Assembly (NCBI RefSeq): GCF_009758175.1 | Contig: NZ_WRPM01000072.1 | Coordinates: forward strand, 1 to 57,195 | Source of the DNA: Nesterenkonia alkaliphila | GTDB taxonomy: Bacteria > Actinomycetota > Actinomycetes > Actinomycetales > Micrococcaceae | DNA: 57,195 nt | Direction of reading: 5' to 3' | Shown here: piece by piece, positions 18,417 through 26,622 of the stretch | Layout of the letters: each line of letters opens with the position of its first letter | How positions within the stretch are numbered: the stretch's first letter is position 1 | Notes under the pieces: model-generated | The model's input: only the letters and a program-made list of their open reading frames with translations | The model's database searches: none | Told to the model about the DNA's origin: nothing | Position numbers and translations under genes: made by a program

Positions 18417-19148
18417 TTATGGGGTGACCAGGGTGCCGATGGTCTCGCCGAGCAGGGCCTGCGTAACGTTGCCGGCGGCTTCCATGCCGAAGACCCGCAT
18501 GTTCAGCCCGTTGTCGTTGCACATGGTCATGGCGGTCTGGTCCATCACCCGGATATCGCGGTGGAGGGCCTCGGTATAGGTCAGATGGTCCAGTTTCTGG
18601 GCGGTGCTGTCCTTGCGCGGATCGGCAGTGTAGACACCGTCCACTCCGGACTTGCCCATGAGCACCATCTCGGCGCCGACCTCCAGGGCCCGCTGGGCGC
18701 AGACGGTGTCGGTGGAGAAGTAGGGCATGCCGGCACCGGCGCCGAATATCACTACCCGGCCCTTCTCCATGTGCCGGATGGCGCGAAGCGGGATATAGGG
18801 CTCGGCGACCTGGGCCATGCCGATGGCCGTCTGGACTCGGGTGGGCTGTCCGGCCTGCTCCAGGAAGTCTTGAAGGGCCAGGGCGTTCATCACCGTGCCC
18901 AGCATGCCGATGTAGTCGGCGCGGGCACGGTCCATCCCTGCCGCAGAGAGTTCGGCCCCGCGGAAGAAGTTGCCGCCGCCGACCACCACTGCCACTTCTA
19001 CCTGGTCACGGACGGCGGCAATCTGTTCGGCGATCCCGCGCACAGTGGCGGGATCCACGCCCACCGCCCCTCCGCCGAAAACCTCTCCGGAGAGTTTGAG
19101 CAGTACGCGGCGGCGGATTGAGGATCCGGGGGCGATGGTTTCAGTCAT
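18417..19148 (-). CDS. pyrH: UMP kinase
   Basis: PyrH phosphorylates UMP to UDP in pyrimidine nucleotide synthesis. The 243-residue protein shows [12 protein letters not shown] at residues 13-24, [11 protein letters not shown] (nucleotide-binding glycine-rich loop), [16 protein letters not shown], and the ATP-binding [20 protein letters not shown] precedes the ATG. It lies between tsf and frr; a strong terminator separates it from tsf, so it probably has its own promoter. Confidence 0.97.
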   Translation of the reverse strand: MTETIAPGSSIRRRVLLKLSGEVFGGGAVGVDPATVRGIAEQIAAVRDQVEVAVVVGGGNFFRGAELSAAGMDRARADYIGMLGTVMNALALQDFLEQAGQPTRVQTAIGMAQVAEPYIPLRAIRHMEKGRVVIFGAGAGMPYFSTDTVCAQRALEVGAEMVLMGKSGVDGVYTADPRKDSTAQKLDHLTYTEALHRDIRVMDQTAMTMCNDNGLNMRVFGMEAAGNVTQALLGETIGTLVTP

Positions 19149-19172
19149 GGGGCTCCTTCATCAGACATGCGA

Positions 19173-19209
19173 AAAGGGGGTGACCATCTTTGAGATGGTC
19201 ACCCCCTTT
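19173..19209 (-). terminator. Strong intrinsic terminator after rpsB-tsf
   Basis: A perfect 17-bp stem (19173-19189 with 19193-19209) closes a three-base loop, followed on the minus strand by TTTTC. It lies 43 bases after the tsf stop and 24 bases before pyrH. The A-tract on the other side makes it symmetrical, but only minus-strand transcription reaches it. Confidence 0.9.
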
Positions 19210-19252
19210 ATCAGCGTTCAGGCGTTGCCGGTAATCCTACCCTGCTGCTGCG

Positions 19253-20095
19253 TCAGTTTCCTACGCGGAACCGCGCGAAGGCCACAGCCTTGGTCCCGGC
19301 TGCCTCGAGCACCTTGGCCACGGACTGCTTGGGGTCCTTGGCGAAAGGCTGGTCCACCAGCACATGCTCCTTGAAGTAGGCGTTGGTGCGGCCCTCCACG
19401 ATCTTGGGGATCGCCTGCTCGGGCTTGTTCTCAGCCTTGGCAGTCTCCTCAGCGATGCGGCGTTCGTTCTCCACGGTCTCGGCCGGGACCTCATCCCGGG
19501 TGAGGTAGGTGGGAACAATGGCGGCAGCGTGCACGGCCACATCGTGAGCAGCGGTCTGGGCGTCCTCAGTGTCAGCGTCCACTGCCACAAGCACCCCCAC
19601 CTGAGCCGGGAGGTCCTTGGAGGTCTTGTGCAGATAGGCGTCCACATAGGCGCCGGTGACCTTGGCCAGGCGGCGCACCACGATCTTCTCGCCGAGGATC
19701 GCACCACCCTCCTCAGTCACGAAGTCGCTGACCTTGCGGCCATCGACCTGAGCCTCCAGCAGAGCCTCTACGTTGTCCAGCTCATTGGCCACTGCGGTCT
19801 CGAGGACCTTCTCGGCCAGGGAGACAAACTTGTCAGACTTTGCCACGAAGTCGGTCTCTGCGTTGACCTCCAGCAGGTAGCCGGTGGTGCCGCCGACCAC
19901 CTGGGCCAACACAATGCCCTCGGCAGCTGAGCGGCCCTCACGCTTGGCAGCGCCTTTGAGGCCCTTGATGCGGATGGCCTCAATGGCCTTCTCCACATCG
20001 CCGTCAGCCTCGTCGAGCGCCTTCTTCACGTCCATCATGCCGGCGCCAGTCTTCTCACGCAGCGCCTTGATGTCAGCAGCAGTGTAGTTCGCCAT
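19253..20095 (-). CDS. tsf: Translation elongation factor Ts
   Basis: EF-Ts is the nucleotide-exchange factor for EF-Tu. The 280-residue protein begins MANYTAADIKALREKTGAG, with the diagnostic KTGAGMMDVKKAL, followed by the core and dimerisation domains (YLLEVNAETDFVAKSDKF is the EF-Tu contact region) and C-terminal LVDQPFAKDPKQSVAKVLE. The gene lies 46 bases downstream of rpsB in the standard pair and is followed by a strong terminator. Confidence 0.97.
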   Translation of the reverse strand: MANYTAADIKALREKTGAGMMDVKKALDEADGDVEKAIEAIRIKGLKGAAKREGRSAAEGIVLAQVVGGTTGYLLEVNAETDFVAKSDKFVSLAEKVLETAVANELDNVEALLEAQVDGRKVSDFVTEEGGAILGEKIVVRRLAKVTGAYVDAYLHKTSKDLPAQVGVLVAVDADTEDAQTAAHDVAVHAAAIVPTYLTRDEVPAETVENERRIAEETAKAENKPEQAIPKIVEGRTNAYFKEHVLVDQPFAKDPKQSVAKVLEAAGTKAVAFARFRVGN

Positions 20096-20141
20096 GGGGT
20101 TCTACGGTCCTCTCGGTTAAGGATCAGTCGGAAAGTAGTGG

Positions 20142-21050
20142 TCAGCTTTCGGTCTTCTCTGCGGCCTCGCCGGCCTCAGCGTTGGTGGGGACCTCTGCCT
20201 CACCGGTCTCAGCCTCAGCTGCAGCGTCGTCCGCAGTGGTCGGGGAAGCCTGGGCGGGGGCCTCAGCGGACTTCTGCTCGGCAGCGTGCTGCTCCAGCAG
20301 TTCGCGCTCCCATTCGGCCATCGGCTCTGCTGCGGCACCGGAGCCGCCGCCGCGCTTCTCGTCGCGGGCAATCAGGCCATCGGCCACGGCGTCGGCCACT
20401 ACTCGGGTGAGCAGGTCCACGGACCGGATGGCGTCGTCATTGCCCGGGATCGGGTAGTTGACCTCATCAGGGTCGCAGTTGGTGTCCAGGATGCCGATCA
20501 CCGGGATGCCGAGCTTCTTGGCCTCGTCTACGGCCAGGTGCTCCTTATTGGTGTCCACCACCCAGATGGCGGAGGGGGTCTTGGACATATTGCGGATACC
20601 GCCGAGGTTGGCATGCAGCTTCTCCAGCTCGCGGGAGAGCAGCAGCAGCTCCTTCTTGGTGTATCCAGAGCCGGCGACGTCCTCGTAGTCGATCTCTTCC
20701 AGTTCCTTCATGCGCTGCACGCGCTTGGAGACGGTCTGGAAGTTGGTGAGCATACCGCCGAGCCAGCGGTGGTTGACGTAGGGCTGTCCCACGCGGGTGG
20801 CCTGCTCCTGGATGGCTTCCTGAGCCTGCTTCTTGGTGCCGACGAAGAGGATGGAGCCGCCGTGGGCGACAGTCTGCTTGATGAACTCGTAGGCGCGGTC
20901 GATGTAGGTCAGCGACTGCTGGAGGTCCACGATGTAGATGCCGTTGCGCTCGGTGAAGATGTAGCGCTTCATCTTGGGGTTCCAGCGGCGGGTCTGGTGG
21001 CCGAAGTGCACACCGGAGTCGAGCAGCTGACGCATAGTGACGACAGGCAT
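20142..21050 (-). CDS. rpsB: 30S ribosomal protein S2, with C-terminal extension
   Basis: S2 is a late-assembling small-subunit protein. The 302-residue product starts [25 protein letters not shown] and shows [27 protein letters not shown] and [32 protein letters not shown], all S2 hallmarks. Residues from about 245 form an Ala/Glu-rich tail longer than in E. coli S2 (241 residues) but common in actinobacteria. AAAGGA precedes the ATG. The gene has a ~285-nt leader that contains a terminator-like hairpin. Confidence 0.97.
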   Translation of the reverse strand: MPVVTMRQLLDSGVHFGHQTRRWNPKMKRYIFTERNGIYIVDLQQSLTYIDRAYEFIKQTVAHGGSILFVGTKKQAQEAIQEQATRVGQPYVNHRWLGGMLTNFQTVSKRVQRMKELEEIDYEDVAGSGYTKKELLLLSRELEKLHANLGGIRNMSKTPSAIWVVDTNKEHLAVDEAKKLGIPVIGILDTNCDPDEVNYPIPGNDDAIRSVDLLTRVVADAVADGLIARDEKRGGGSGAAAEPMAEWERELLEQHAAEQKSAEAPAQASPTTADDAAAEAETGEAEVPTNAEAGEAAEKTES

Positions 21051-21336
21051 GATGTCCTTTCAGTGCCGGGCTTTGAACGTGGCGCGGCCACGCAGCTCCG
21101 GCTTGTTGTTTATCGGTTGCTGTTTGTCCCGGACTGCTCCGGGTGCCCGGTTCTCCCGGGCTCCTAGCGTGGTGCTGAGGCGGGTGCCTAACGTTCCCTG
21201 ACATGCAAAAAGCTCCTGGTTCAGGAGCGTTCTGGATGGACCGAAGGGAGTGTTCCCATCTGGGGTCAGATGGACTTTCCACGCGCGTAGTCAGCTCTGC
21301 GGTGGGCACCGTGAAGTGCGCACAGTCAAGCTGCTG
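21051..21336 (-). promoter_or_regulatory. Long rpsB leader with attenuator-like structure
   Basis: This belongs to the 410-bp stretch without a gene between rpsB and the divergent M23 peptidase gene. From the predicted promoter (21343-21371) an rpsB transcript would carry about 285 untranslated bases. It would contain a 7-bp hairpin (21256-21273), a terminator-like hairpin (21207-21228) and then a G+C-rich stretch up to AAAGGA before rpsB. This is consistent with attenuation or autogenous control of rpsB-tsf, but no known leader motif was recognised. Confidence 0.45.
21207..21228 (-). terminator. Terminator-like hairpin inside the rpsB leader
   Basis: On the minus strand GCTCCTG pairs with CAGGAGC across a three-base loop and is followed immediately by TTTTT (21211-21207). 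No gene on this strand lies between it and the divergent M23 gene, so it either attenuates rpsB or ends a short RNA. Confidence 0.65.
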
Positions 21337-21342
21337 GTGCTC

Positions 21343-21371
21343 AGTCTAGCGCGCCCCAGAGTTTTCCCCAA
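21343..21371 (-). promoter_or_regulatory. Probable rpsB promoter
   Basis: On the minus strand TTGGGG (21371-21366) and TAGACT (21348-21343) are separated by exactly 17 bases. Transcription would begin near 21336. Confidence 0.5.
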
Positions 21372-21460
21372 CTCAGCTCCTGCTACATCGGCGCGCCGGC
21401 CTCCCCACGGCTGGGCGGGCGCTTCCTGCCGCTGCTCACTCCTGCAGCGATTCTGGTGCC

Positions 21461-22042
21461 ATGTCCAGCGCACCGGTGATGACGACGACGCCCCCGGCGC
21501 CTGTGCCCCTGGTGGCCGGTGACCGGCCGCTGTTCTGGGGGCCGCGGCCGCGCAGTGCCCTGCTGGCGCTGCTGATGCTGCTGGCCCTGCTCGGCATGCC
21601 CCCGGCAGCTGCTGAGCACCCCCAATGGCAGCGCCCTGTCCCGGGCGGGCTGGTCCAGGAGTACCAGGCGCCACCGGCTCCGTGGGCGGCCGGGCACCGG
21701 GGCGTGGACCTGGCGGTGCCGGCCGGCGGGGAGGTCCGGTCCCCCGCCGATGGGGTGGTGAGCTTCTCCGGTGCCGTGGTCAACCGTGAGGTGCTCTCCA
21801 TCAACCATGGTGCCGGGTATGTGAGCTCCTTTGAGCCAGTGGAGTCCGAACTCGAGGTCGGGGAGGCGGTGGCTCAGGGGGAGGTGGTGGCAGCCCTGAG
21901 CACCTACGACGACAGCTCCAACCACTGCGACCAACCCTGCCTCCACTGGGGCGTGCGCCTGCACGGGAACTACATCAACCCGCTGCTGATGCTCGGCGAA
22001 CTCGAACCCTCGGTCCTGCTTCCCCTAGCAGGCGGAGATTGA
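21461..22042 (+). CDS. M23-family (LytM-type) peptidoglycan endopeptidase
   Basis: The 193-residue secreted protein has a signal/membrane segment at about residues 30-52 (ALLALLMLLALLGMPPAAA) and a LytM fold. GHRGVDLA contributes the first zinc His and Asp, and CLHWGVRL lies at the position of the second HxH motif. The first His of HxH is Cys here, as in other actinobacterial members beside rpsB, so activity cannot be assumed. ATG 21461 is used; MTTTPP at 21479 is an alternative start. It is divergent from rpsB, a conserved actinobacterial arrangement. A copy of ACGACGACGCC (21482-21492) encodes the TTT residues. Confidence 0.85.
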   Translation: MSSAPVMTTTPPAPVPLVAGDRPLFWGPRPRSALLALLMLLALLGMPPAAAEHPQWQRPVPGGLVQEYQAPPAPWAAGHRGVDLAVPAGGEVRSPADGVVSFSGAVVNREVLSINHGAGYVSSFEPVESELEVGEAVAQGEVVAALSTYDDSSNHCDQPCLHWGVRLHGNYINPLLMLGELEPSVLLPLAGGD

Positions 22043-22202
22043 TCCGGATCAAACTCGGGAGAGCTTTCACCGGCGCTCACGCAGCCAGCAGACCCGAACA
22101 GAAAGACGCCGCCCTCCACTCGCCTGCAGCGGCGAGGAAGAGCGGCGCATCAGAGACTGCCTCCGCAGAATCAGCCAGTATTCGGATGGACCTTCAGGTC
22201 CC

Positions 22203-22751
22203 TCAGGGAAGGCGGGTTGTGCCTGCTCCGGGATCCTCCGGGTTTCCCGGGGCGCCCGCGGCCGGTCCGGCTGCACCGGAGGCCCCAGATCCGGGGCCGT
22301 CGTGGATCTCACCCCGCCAGGCTCCGGTGGAGTGGCCCTTGGACTCGATGAACTCCTTGAACCGCTCCAAGTCCTTCTCAGCGCGGTTTTCCACGACATT
22401 GAGCTTGTCACCGATCTTCTCGAGCCAGTCCTCGGGCTCATACTCCAGCACCAGGTGCACTTCGGTGCGGTCCGGGCCGGCAGCCTTGAAGGTGACTACC
22501 CCGGAATTTGTGGCCCCCTCCGTGGCGGCCCAGGCGACCTTCTGGTCCGGGACCTGTTCCAGGATGTCGGCCTCCCAGGTACGCTTTACGCCGCCGATCT
22601 CAGCGACCCACTCGAGCTTCTTATCGCTCAGCTGGTTGACGGCGGATACGCCGTCCATGAAATGGGGGAATTCTTCAAACTGGGTCCACTGGTTATAGGC
22701 GGTGGACAGCGGGACATCTACCACAACAGACTGCTCAACTTTGCTCGTCAT
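22203..22751 (-). CDS. SRPBCC-superfamily (polyketide cyclase/dehydrase-like) protein
   Basis: This 182-residue protein begins MTSKVEQSVVVDVPLSTAYNQWTQFEEFPHFMDGV, the characteristic start of the START/SRPBCC helix-grip fold that binds hydrophobic ligands. The fold covers about residues 1-145; a Gly/Pro/Ala-rich tail follows. ATG 22751 has GAGGAG six bases upstream. Ligand and role are unknown. It is convergent with the M23 peptidase gene. Confidence 0.85.
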   Translation of the reverse strand: MTSKVEQSVVVDVPLSTAYNQWTQFEEFPHFMDGVSAVNQLSDKKLEWVAEIGGVKRTWEADILEQVPDQKVAWAATEGATNSGVVTFKAAGPDRTEVHLVLEYEPEDWLEKIGDKLNVVENRAEKDLERFKEFIESKGHSTGAWRGEIHDGPGSGASGAAGPAAGAPGNPEDPGAGTTRLP

Positions 22752-22924
22752 GACTTCTCCTCGTCTAGGGGTCGTCCGTCGTCGCGGAGCTACTGATGGG
22801 CCGCGATACCGGCCATGATAGATACGTGCACCTGGAACTGACCTGGGCCAACACTGAGCATCTGCTGGGCCGCCCGCTGGCTCGCGATCCCGGCCGGGGA
22901 CAGGACCCGAAACAGGGAGTGTGG

Positions 22925-22998
22925 TCCGGGGTGTGGGACTTGAACCCACGACCAAAGGATTATGAGTCCTCTGCTCTAACCAACTGAGCTAACCCCGG
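22925..22998 (-). tRNA. tRNA with CAU anticodon (Met elongator or Ile2)
   Basis: The 74-nt gene folds as a cloverleaf: acceptor arms 22992-22998 and 22926-22932 pair perfectly, the D-arm (TAGCTCAGTTGGTTAGAGC) and T-arm (GGTTCAAGTC) are canonical, and the anticodon loop reads ACTCATAAT with anticodon CAT. CCA is encoded directly after the discriminator A (22922-22924). CAU occurs in initiator Met, elongator Met and lysidine-modified Ile tRNAs. The full 5' acceptor pair rules out a typical initiator, but elongator Met and Ile2 cannot be told apart by eye. Confidence 0.9.
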
Positions 22999-23037
22999 TG
23001 GCTGCATCACCGCTGCCGCTGAGGCAGCTGCTCCATC

Positions 23038-24069
23038 CTAACCGAGCCCAGCCAGCACCTGGGCCGCCTCGTCCCAGGTGGGCAGACTACGGCGACGCCG
23101 CAACGCCGCCTCCCGCAGCTGGGCCCGGTCCTCGCCGCTCACCAAGAAACGGCGAAGCCGGTCCGACCAGATGCCCGGAGACTGAGGATCCAGCGGGACT
23201 CCCGCCTGCCCGGCGGCCTCCTCCGCCCCAGTTCCGGCCGAGACGAAGGCCGGCACCCCGTGCGCACAGGCCTCGGTGACCACCATCCCGTAGGTCTCCA
23301 CCAGAGAAGGCAGCAGAAGCAGCTGCGCACCGGCCCAGAGCTCACCTAACTGTTCAGACTCCAGTACCCCGCGGTAGGCCAGGCGGCCAGGCAGCCGCTG
23401 ATCAAGCTCGAGGAGCAGCTGCTGACCGAACGGCTCATCAGCCCCCGGACCGGCCAGCACCAGCTGCCAGTCCAGATCCAAGAGAGGCTGAAGCGCCCGG
23501 CTCAGCAGCGCATGGTTCTTCAACGGGTTCAGGGCCCCCACACTGACCAGCTGCGGCACCTGGCTTCGGCTGTCTGGGACTGGAGCCGGCTGAGGGACCT
23601 TCACTCCCGGCACAGCAACCCGAATATCTTGGCGCCGGTAGCGGCGCCGCAGCTCGGCGGCACTCCACCGGCTGACGGTCAGCACATGGTCTGCCTCCAG
23701 AACGGCCCACTTCTCACGGCTCACCGCCTCCGGATCGCCTCTGCCCTCGGCGGCGAGCGCTGCGGCAGCCGAGAGGTGCACCAGCAGCACCGTCCTGCCC
23801 GGAAGTGCAGAATCCTCGGCAAAGAGCTCAGGATGGGCGGAGCCGATCAGTCCGTCGATCACCACCAGCTGAGGACGGAGCTGCTGGCGGGCCTGAGCCA
23901 GCTGTTCGGCCCCTGCGCCCTCGGCAAAGCTCGGCACCGGCAGGCGCAGCGTCTCCACCGGCACCCCGGCGCCAGCCAGTGCCTGGCGCAGCTGCTGGTT
24001 ATAGCGCAGCCCTCCGCTGACAGCCCCCAGCTCAGGCTCCAGCCACAGCACAGGCTGCGCGGCGCTCAT
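23038..24069 (-). CDS. GT4-type glycosyltransferase (cluster with PTPS-like protein)
   Basis: The 343-residue protein has the GT-B fold seen in GT4 enzymes: the N-terminal half ends with DHVLTVSRWSAAELRRRY, and the C-terminal half contains VSVGALNPLKNHALL, LAGPGADEPF and ETYGMVVTEACAHG, an EX7E nucleotide-sugar motif. Donor and acceptor are unknown. Its ATG overlaps the stop of the upstream PTPS-like gene (ATGA), so the two are translationally coupled; this is the best evidence that it acts on, or with, that product. Confidence 0.88.
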   Translation of the reverse strand: MSAAQPVLWLEPELGAVSGGLRYNQQLRQALAGAGVPVETLRLPVPSFAEGAGAEQLAQARQQLRPQLVVIDGLIGSAHPELFAEDSALPGRTVLLVHLSAAAALAAEGRGDPEAVSREKWAVLEADHVLTVSRWSAAELRRRYRRQDIRVAVPGVKVPQPAPVPDSRSQVPQLVSVGALNPLKNHALLSRALQPLLDLDWQLVLAGPGADEPFGQQLLLELDQRLPGRLAYRGVLESEQLGELWAGAQLLLLPSLVETYGMVVTEACAHGVPAFVSAGTGAEEAAGQAGVPLDPQSPGIWSDRLRRFLVSGEDRAQLREAALRRRRSLPTWDEAAQVLAGLG

Positions 24070-24473
24070 GGCTGAAGGTCTATCCTCACCGAGGCCCGCG
24101 CCCGCGGATGCTCCTCCGCGGAGACCTCCAGGGCGTTCAGCCCGTGTCCCTGCGGCAACGCCTCAGCCAGCTGCAGCCCCACATACTGACAGACCACCTC
24201 AGTGGTGGTGATTTTCCCCGCAAAGTCCGGGTGCTCGTCCAAGTTCTGGTAGCGCAGCGGCTCCAGCACACCGGAGAGCAGCTCAGCGGCCAATCCGATG
24301 TCCATCACCACTGCGTGCTCGTTCAGCCCGCGGCGCTCGAAGGTCGCTGAGATCGCCAGTGTTGCCCCGTGCAGCTGCTGGGCGGGGCCGAAGAACTCCC
24401 CGGGCAGGGAGTGGGCGATCATCACGTGGTCATCCACGCTCAGCCGGAACAGCGGGGTGCGTTCAGTCATCAT
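24066..24473 (-). CDS. 6-pyruvoyl-tetrahydropterin synthase / QueD-fold protein with degenerate active site
   Basis: The 135-residue protein has the T-fold (tunnelling) layout of PTPS/QueD: FRLSVDDHVMIAHSLPG (H21), QQLHGATLAISATF (H35), VVMDIGLAAELL, KITTTEVVCQYVG and the C-terminal LEVSAEEHPRARASV. QueD proteins have C-x-x-L-H-G-H here; this one reads A-Q-Q-L-H-G-A, so the catalytic Cys (A31) and a third zinc His (A37) are missing. The Asp-His pair in the LDHHYLND region is also not conserved. A typical QueD or PTPS reaction is therefore doubtful. It overlaps a glycosyltransferase and follows an MDR dehydrogenase by 23 bases. Confidence 0.75.
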   Translation of the reverse strand: MMTERTPLFRLSVDDHVMIAHSLPGEFFGPAQQLHGATLAISATFERRGLNEHAVVMDIGLAAELLSGVLEPLRYQNLDEHPDFAGKITTTEVVCQYVGLQLAEALPQGHGLNALEVSAEEHPRARASVRIDLQP

Positions 24474-24496
24474 GGCAGGCTCCGATCTCGACTGGC

Positions 24497-25480
24497 TCAG
24501 TGATAGGTGACAACATGCAGGATCTCATCCCGGGTCCAGTCCTGGCCACGGGCAAAGGCGTCCATGACCTGCGGCAGCTGCTCCAGCGGCGAGCTGCCGG
24601 TCACCAAGGCGTCGAATCGCTCATCAAGCAGGTTCAGCGCTGCTGCCAACCGCGAGCTGCGGCTGCGGCGCAGCCTCCTCGGTGCGGCCACCTGCCCCAC
24701 TTGGCTGGAGATCAGGCGCAGTCGCCGGGCGTGGAAGTCCGCGCCCAGCGGCACCTGCGGCTCTGCCGCCCCGTACCAGGACATCTCCACCAGCACAGCA
24801 TCGTCCCCGGTGATCTCCAGAGCCCGGGCCAGTCCTAAGGCGGTGGCCGAGGTGTGCAGCACGGCATCGTTGTCAGCCTCGGCAGCCTCCGGGCTGACCG
24901 CGTCCAATCCAAGCTGCTGTGCCCGGCGGCGCCGGCCGGGGGCAGTCTCCAGCACCTGCAGCCGCGCAGGAGAAAGCCGCTGCAGCAGCAGGGCGGTCAC
25001 CAACCCCACCAGCCCGGCTCCGACCACCGCTACCCGGTCACCCAGGGTCACCTGAGACTCCCAGACCGCGTTGAGGCCGACCTCAGCGATCCCGGCCAGC
25101 AAGGCGCGCTCACTGGGCATCCCCTCCGGCACCGGGTGACAGTCCGCGCCCGGCACCACCACATGGCTGCGGTGCCCGGCGAGGGTGAACACCCGCTGGC
25201 CCAGCAGCTCCTGCGGCCCCCGGCTCACCCTGCCCACATTGAGATACCCGTGGCTGACCGGGCAGGGCAGCTCACCGAGCTGCTGCGGGGCAGCCATCAG
25301 TGCGGTCACCGTCTCCGGGACCTCGCCACGGTAGATCAGGGTCTCGGTACCCGGGGAGAGCGCCGAGAACTCGGTCTCGATCAGTACCTCTTCAGCGCCC
25401 GGCTCAGGTAGGGCCGTCTCACGCACCCGGGCAGAATAGGGTGCCTCAATCCAGAACTCGTGGGCAGGCGTCGTCGTCAT
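24497..25480 (-). CDS. MDR-superfamily (zinc-type alcohol dehydrogenase-like) oxidoreductase
   Basis: The 327-residue protein has the MDR arrangement: an N-terminal GroES-like domain (EFSALSPGTETLIYRGEVP) and a Rossmann domain with VAVVGAGLVGLVTALLL at about residues 147-163. The position usually occupied by the catalytic zinc Cys is Ser-Pro-Gly-Thr-Glu, as in the BchC-like branch, and the structural four-Cys zinc loop is missing, so zinc use is uncertain. It heads a three-gene minus-strand unit with the PTPS-like protein and a GT4 glycosyltransferase. It carries an ACGACGACGCC copy at its first codons (MTTTP). Confidence 0.82.
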   Translation of the reverse strand: MTTTPAHEFWIEAPYSARVRETALPEPGAEEVLIETEFSALSPGTETLIYRGEVPETVTALMAAPQQLGELPCPVSHGYLNVGRVSRGPQELLGQRVFTLAGHRSHVVVPGADCHPVPEGMPSERALLAGIAEVGLNAVWESQVTLGDRVAVVGAGLVGLVTALLLQRLSPARLQVLETAPGRRRRAQQLGLDAVSPEAAEADNDAVLHTSATALGLARALEITGDDAVLVEMSWYGAAEPQVPLGADFHARRLRLISSQVGQVAAPRRLRRSRSSRLAAALNLLDERFDALVTGSSPLEQLPQVMDAFARGQDWTRDEILHVVTYH

Positions 25481-25530
25481 CTTCTCTATCGTCCCAAGTG
25501 GGGCAGGACAGAAGCTGAGAATGACAGACT

Positions 25531-26622
25531 GTGTCCATGAGGCTCTTCATGGACTGCCGTTATGTGCGCACCCGGGTGCATGACGGGATCTCGCGGTACA
25601 CGGCCTCGTTGGTGGCCGCTGCAGCGGATAAGGCCCAGATCACTATGCTGATCAGCGATCCGGCGCAGCTGAGACTGCTGCCGGATCTGCCGCACCTGCA
25701 GATCAGCTCGCCCACCGGGCCGCAGGAGCCGTTTGTGGCCGCCCAGCTCAACCGCCACTGCCCCGATGTGGTCTTCTCCCCCATGCAGACCATGGGCAGC
25801 CTGGGCCGGAGGTATCCGCTGATCCTGACCCTGCACGATCTCATCTACTACCAGCACCGCACCCCACCGCGGAATCTCCCCGCTCCGGTACGGGTGGGCT
25901 GGCGGGCCTACCACCTCAGCTATGCCCCGCAGCGGCTGTTCCTGAACCGAGCCGATGCCGTGGCCACAGTCTCGCAGACCACCGCCGATCTGATGGCCGC
26001 CCACCGGCTCACCAAACGTCAGGTGCATCTGATCCCCAACGCCCCCCAGCCCGTAGACTCCCCGCGCGATCCTGGTCAGACGCCGGCCAAAGAGCTGGTG
26101 TACATGGGTTCGTTCATGGACTACAAGAACGTCCCGGCCCTGATCGCCGGGATGAACCTGCTCCCCGAGTACCGGCTGCACCTGTGCTCCCCCATCGATC
26201 CCGCGCAGCGGGCCCAGCTCAGCGCACTGGCGCAGCGTCCCGGCCAGCTGGTGTTCCACAACAGTGTCAGTGAGGAGCACTACCACCGGCTGCTGCGGCG
26301 GGCCACCGCCCTGGTCACTCTCTCCCGGGCCGAAGGCTTCTGCCTGCCGGTGGTCGAGGCGCTGCGCCACGGCACCCCGGTGATCACCAGCGATCTGCCC
26401 ATCTTCCGGGAGGTCGCAGGGGAGCTCGCCGGCACCCCGGCTGCCCAGACGGTGAGGGACGACGACGCCGCCGGGCTGGCAGCAGCTGTGGCTCGCCTGG
26501 AGAGCCGGGAGACTTTCAGTGCGGCCAGCAGAGCCGCGCACCGGCGCAGCATGGCCTATTCCTGGGAGGAATCGGCCCGGCGGCTGATCAGCCTGGCATC
26601 CTCACTTCACCAGTCGAACTGA
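25531..26622 (+). CDS. GT4-type glycosyltransferase
   Basis: The 363-residue protein has GT-B features: HDLIYYQHRTPPR and the helix ADAVATVSQTTADLM in the N-terminal half, then ELVYMGSFMDYKNVPALI and AEGFCLPVVEALRHGTPV with the EX7E motif. It resembles mannosyltransferases of actinobacterial glycolipid or cell-wall glycan clusters. GTG 25531 or ATG 25537 may be the start; neither has a clear ribosome-binding site. It is divergent from the MDR gene (50-bp gap) and its 3' end overlaps the next, convergent glycosyltransferase by 16 bases. One ACGACGACGCC copy (26459-26469) encodes DDDA. Confidence 0.87.
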   Translation: MSMRLFMDCRYVRTRVHDGISRYTASLVAAAADKAQITMLISDPAQLRLLPDLPHLQISSPTGPQEPFVAAQLNRHCPDVVFSPMQTMGSLGRRYPLILTLHDLIYYQHRTPPRNLPAPVRVGWRAYHLSYAPQRLFLNRADAVATVSQTTADLMAAHRLTKRQVHLIPNAPQPVDSPRDPGQTPAKELVYMGSFMDYKNVPALIAGMNLLPEYRLHLCSPIDPAQRAQLSALAQRPGQLVFHNSVSEEHYHRLLRRATALVTLSRAEGFCLPVVEALRHGTPVITSDLPIFREVAGELAGTPAAQTVRDDDAAGLAAAVARLESRETFSAASRAAHRRSMAYSWEESARRLISLASSLHQSN

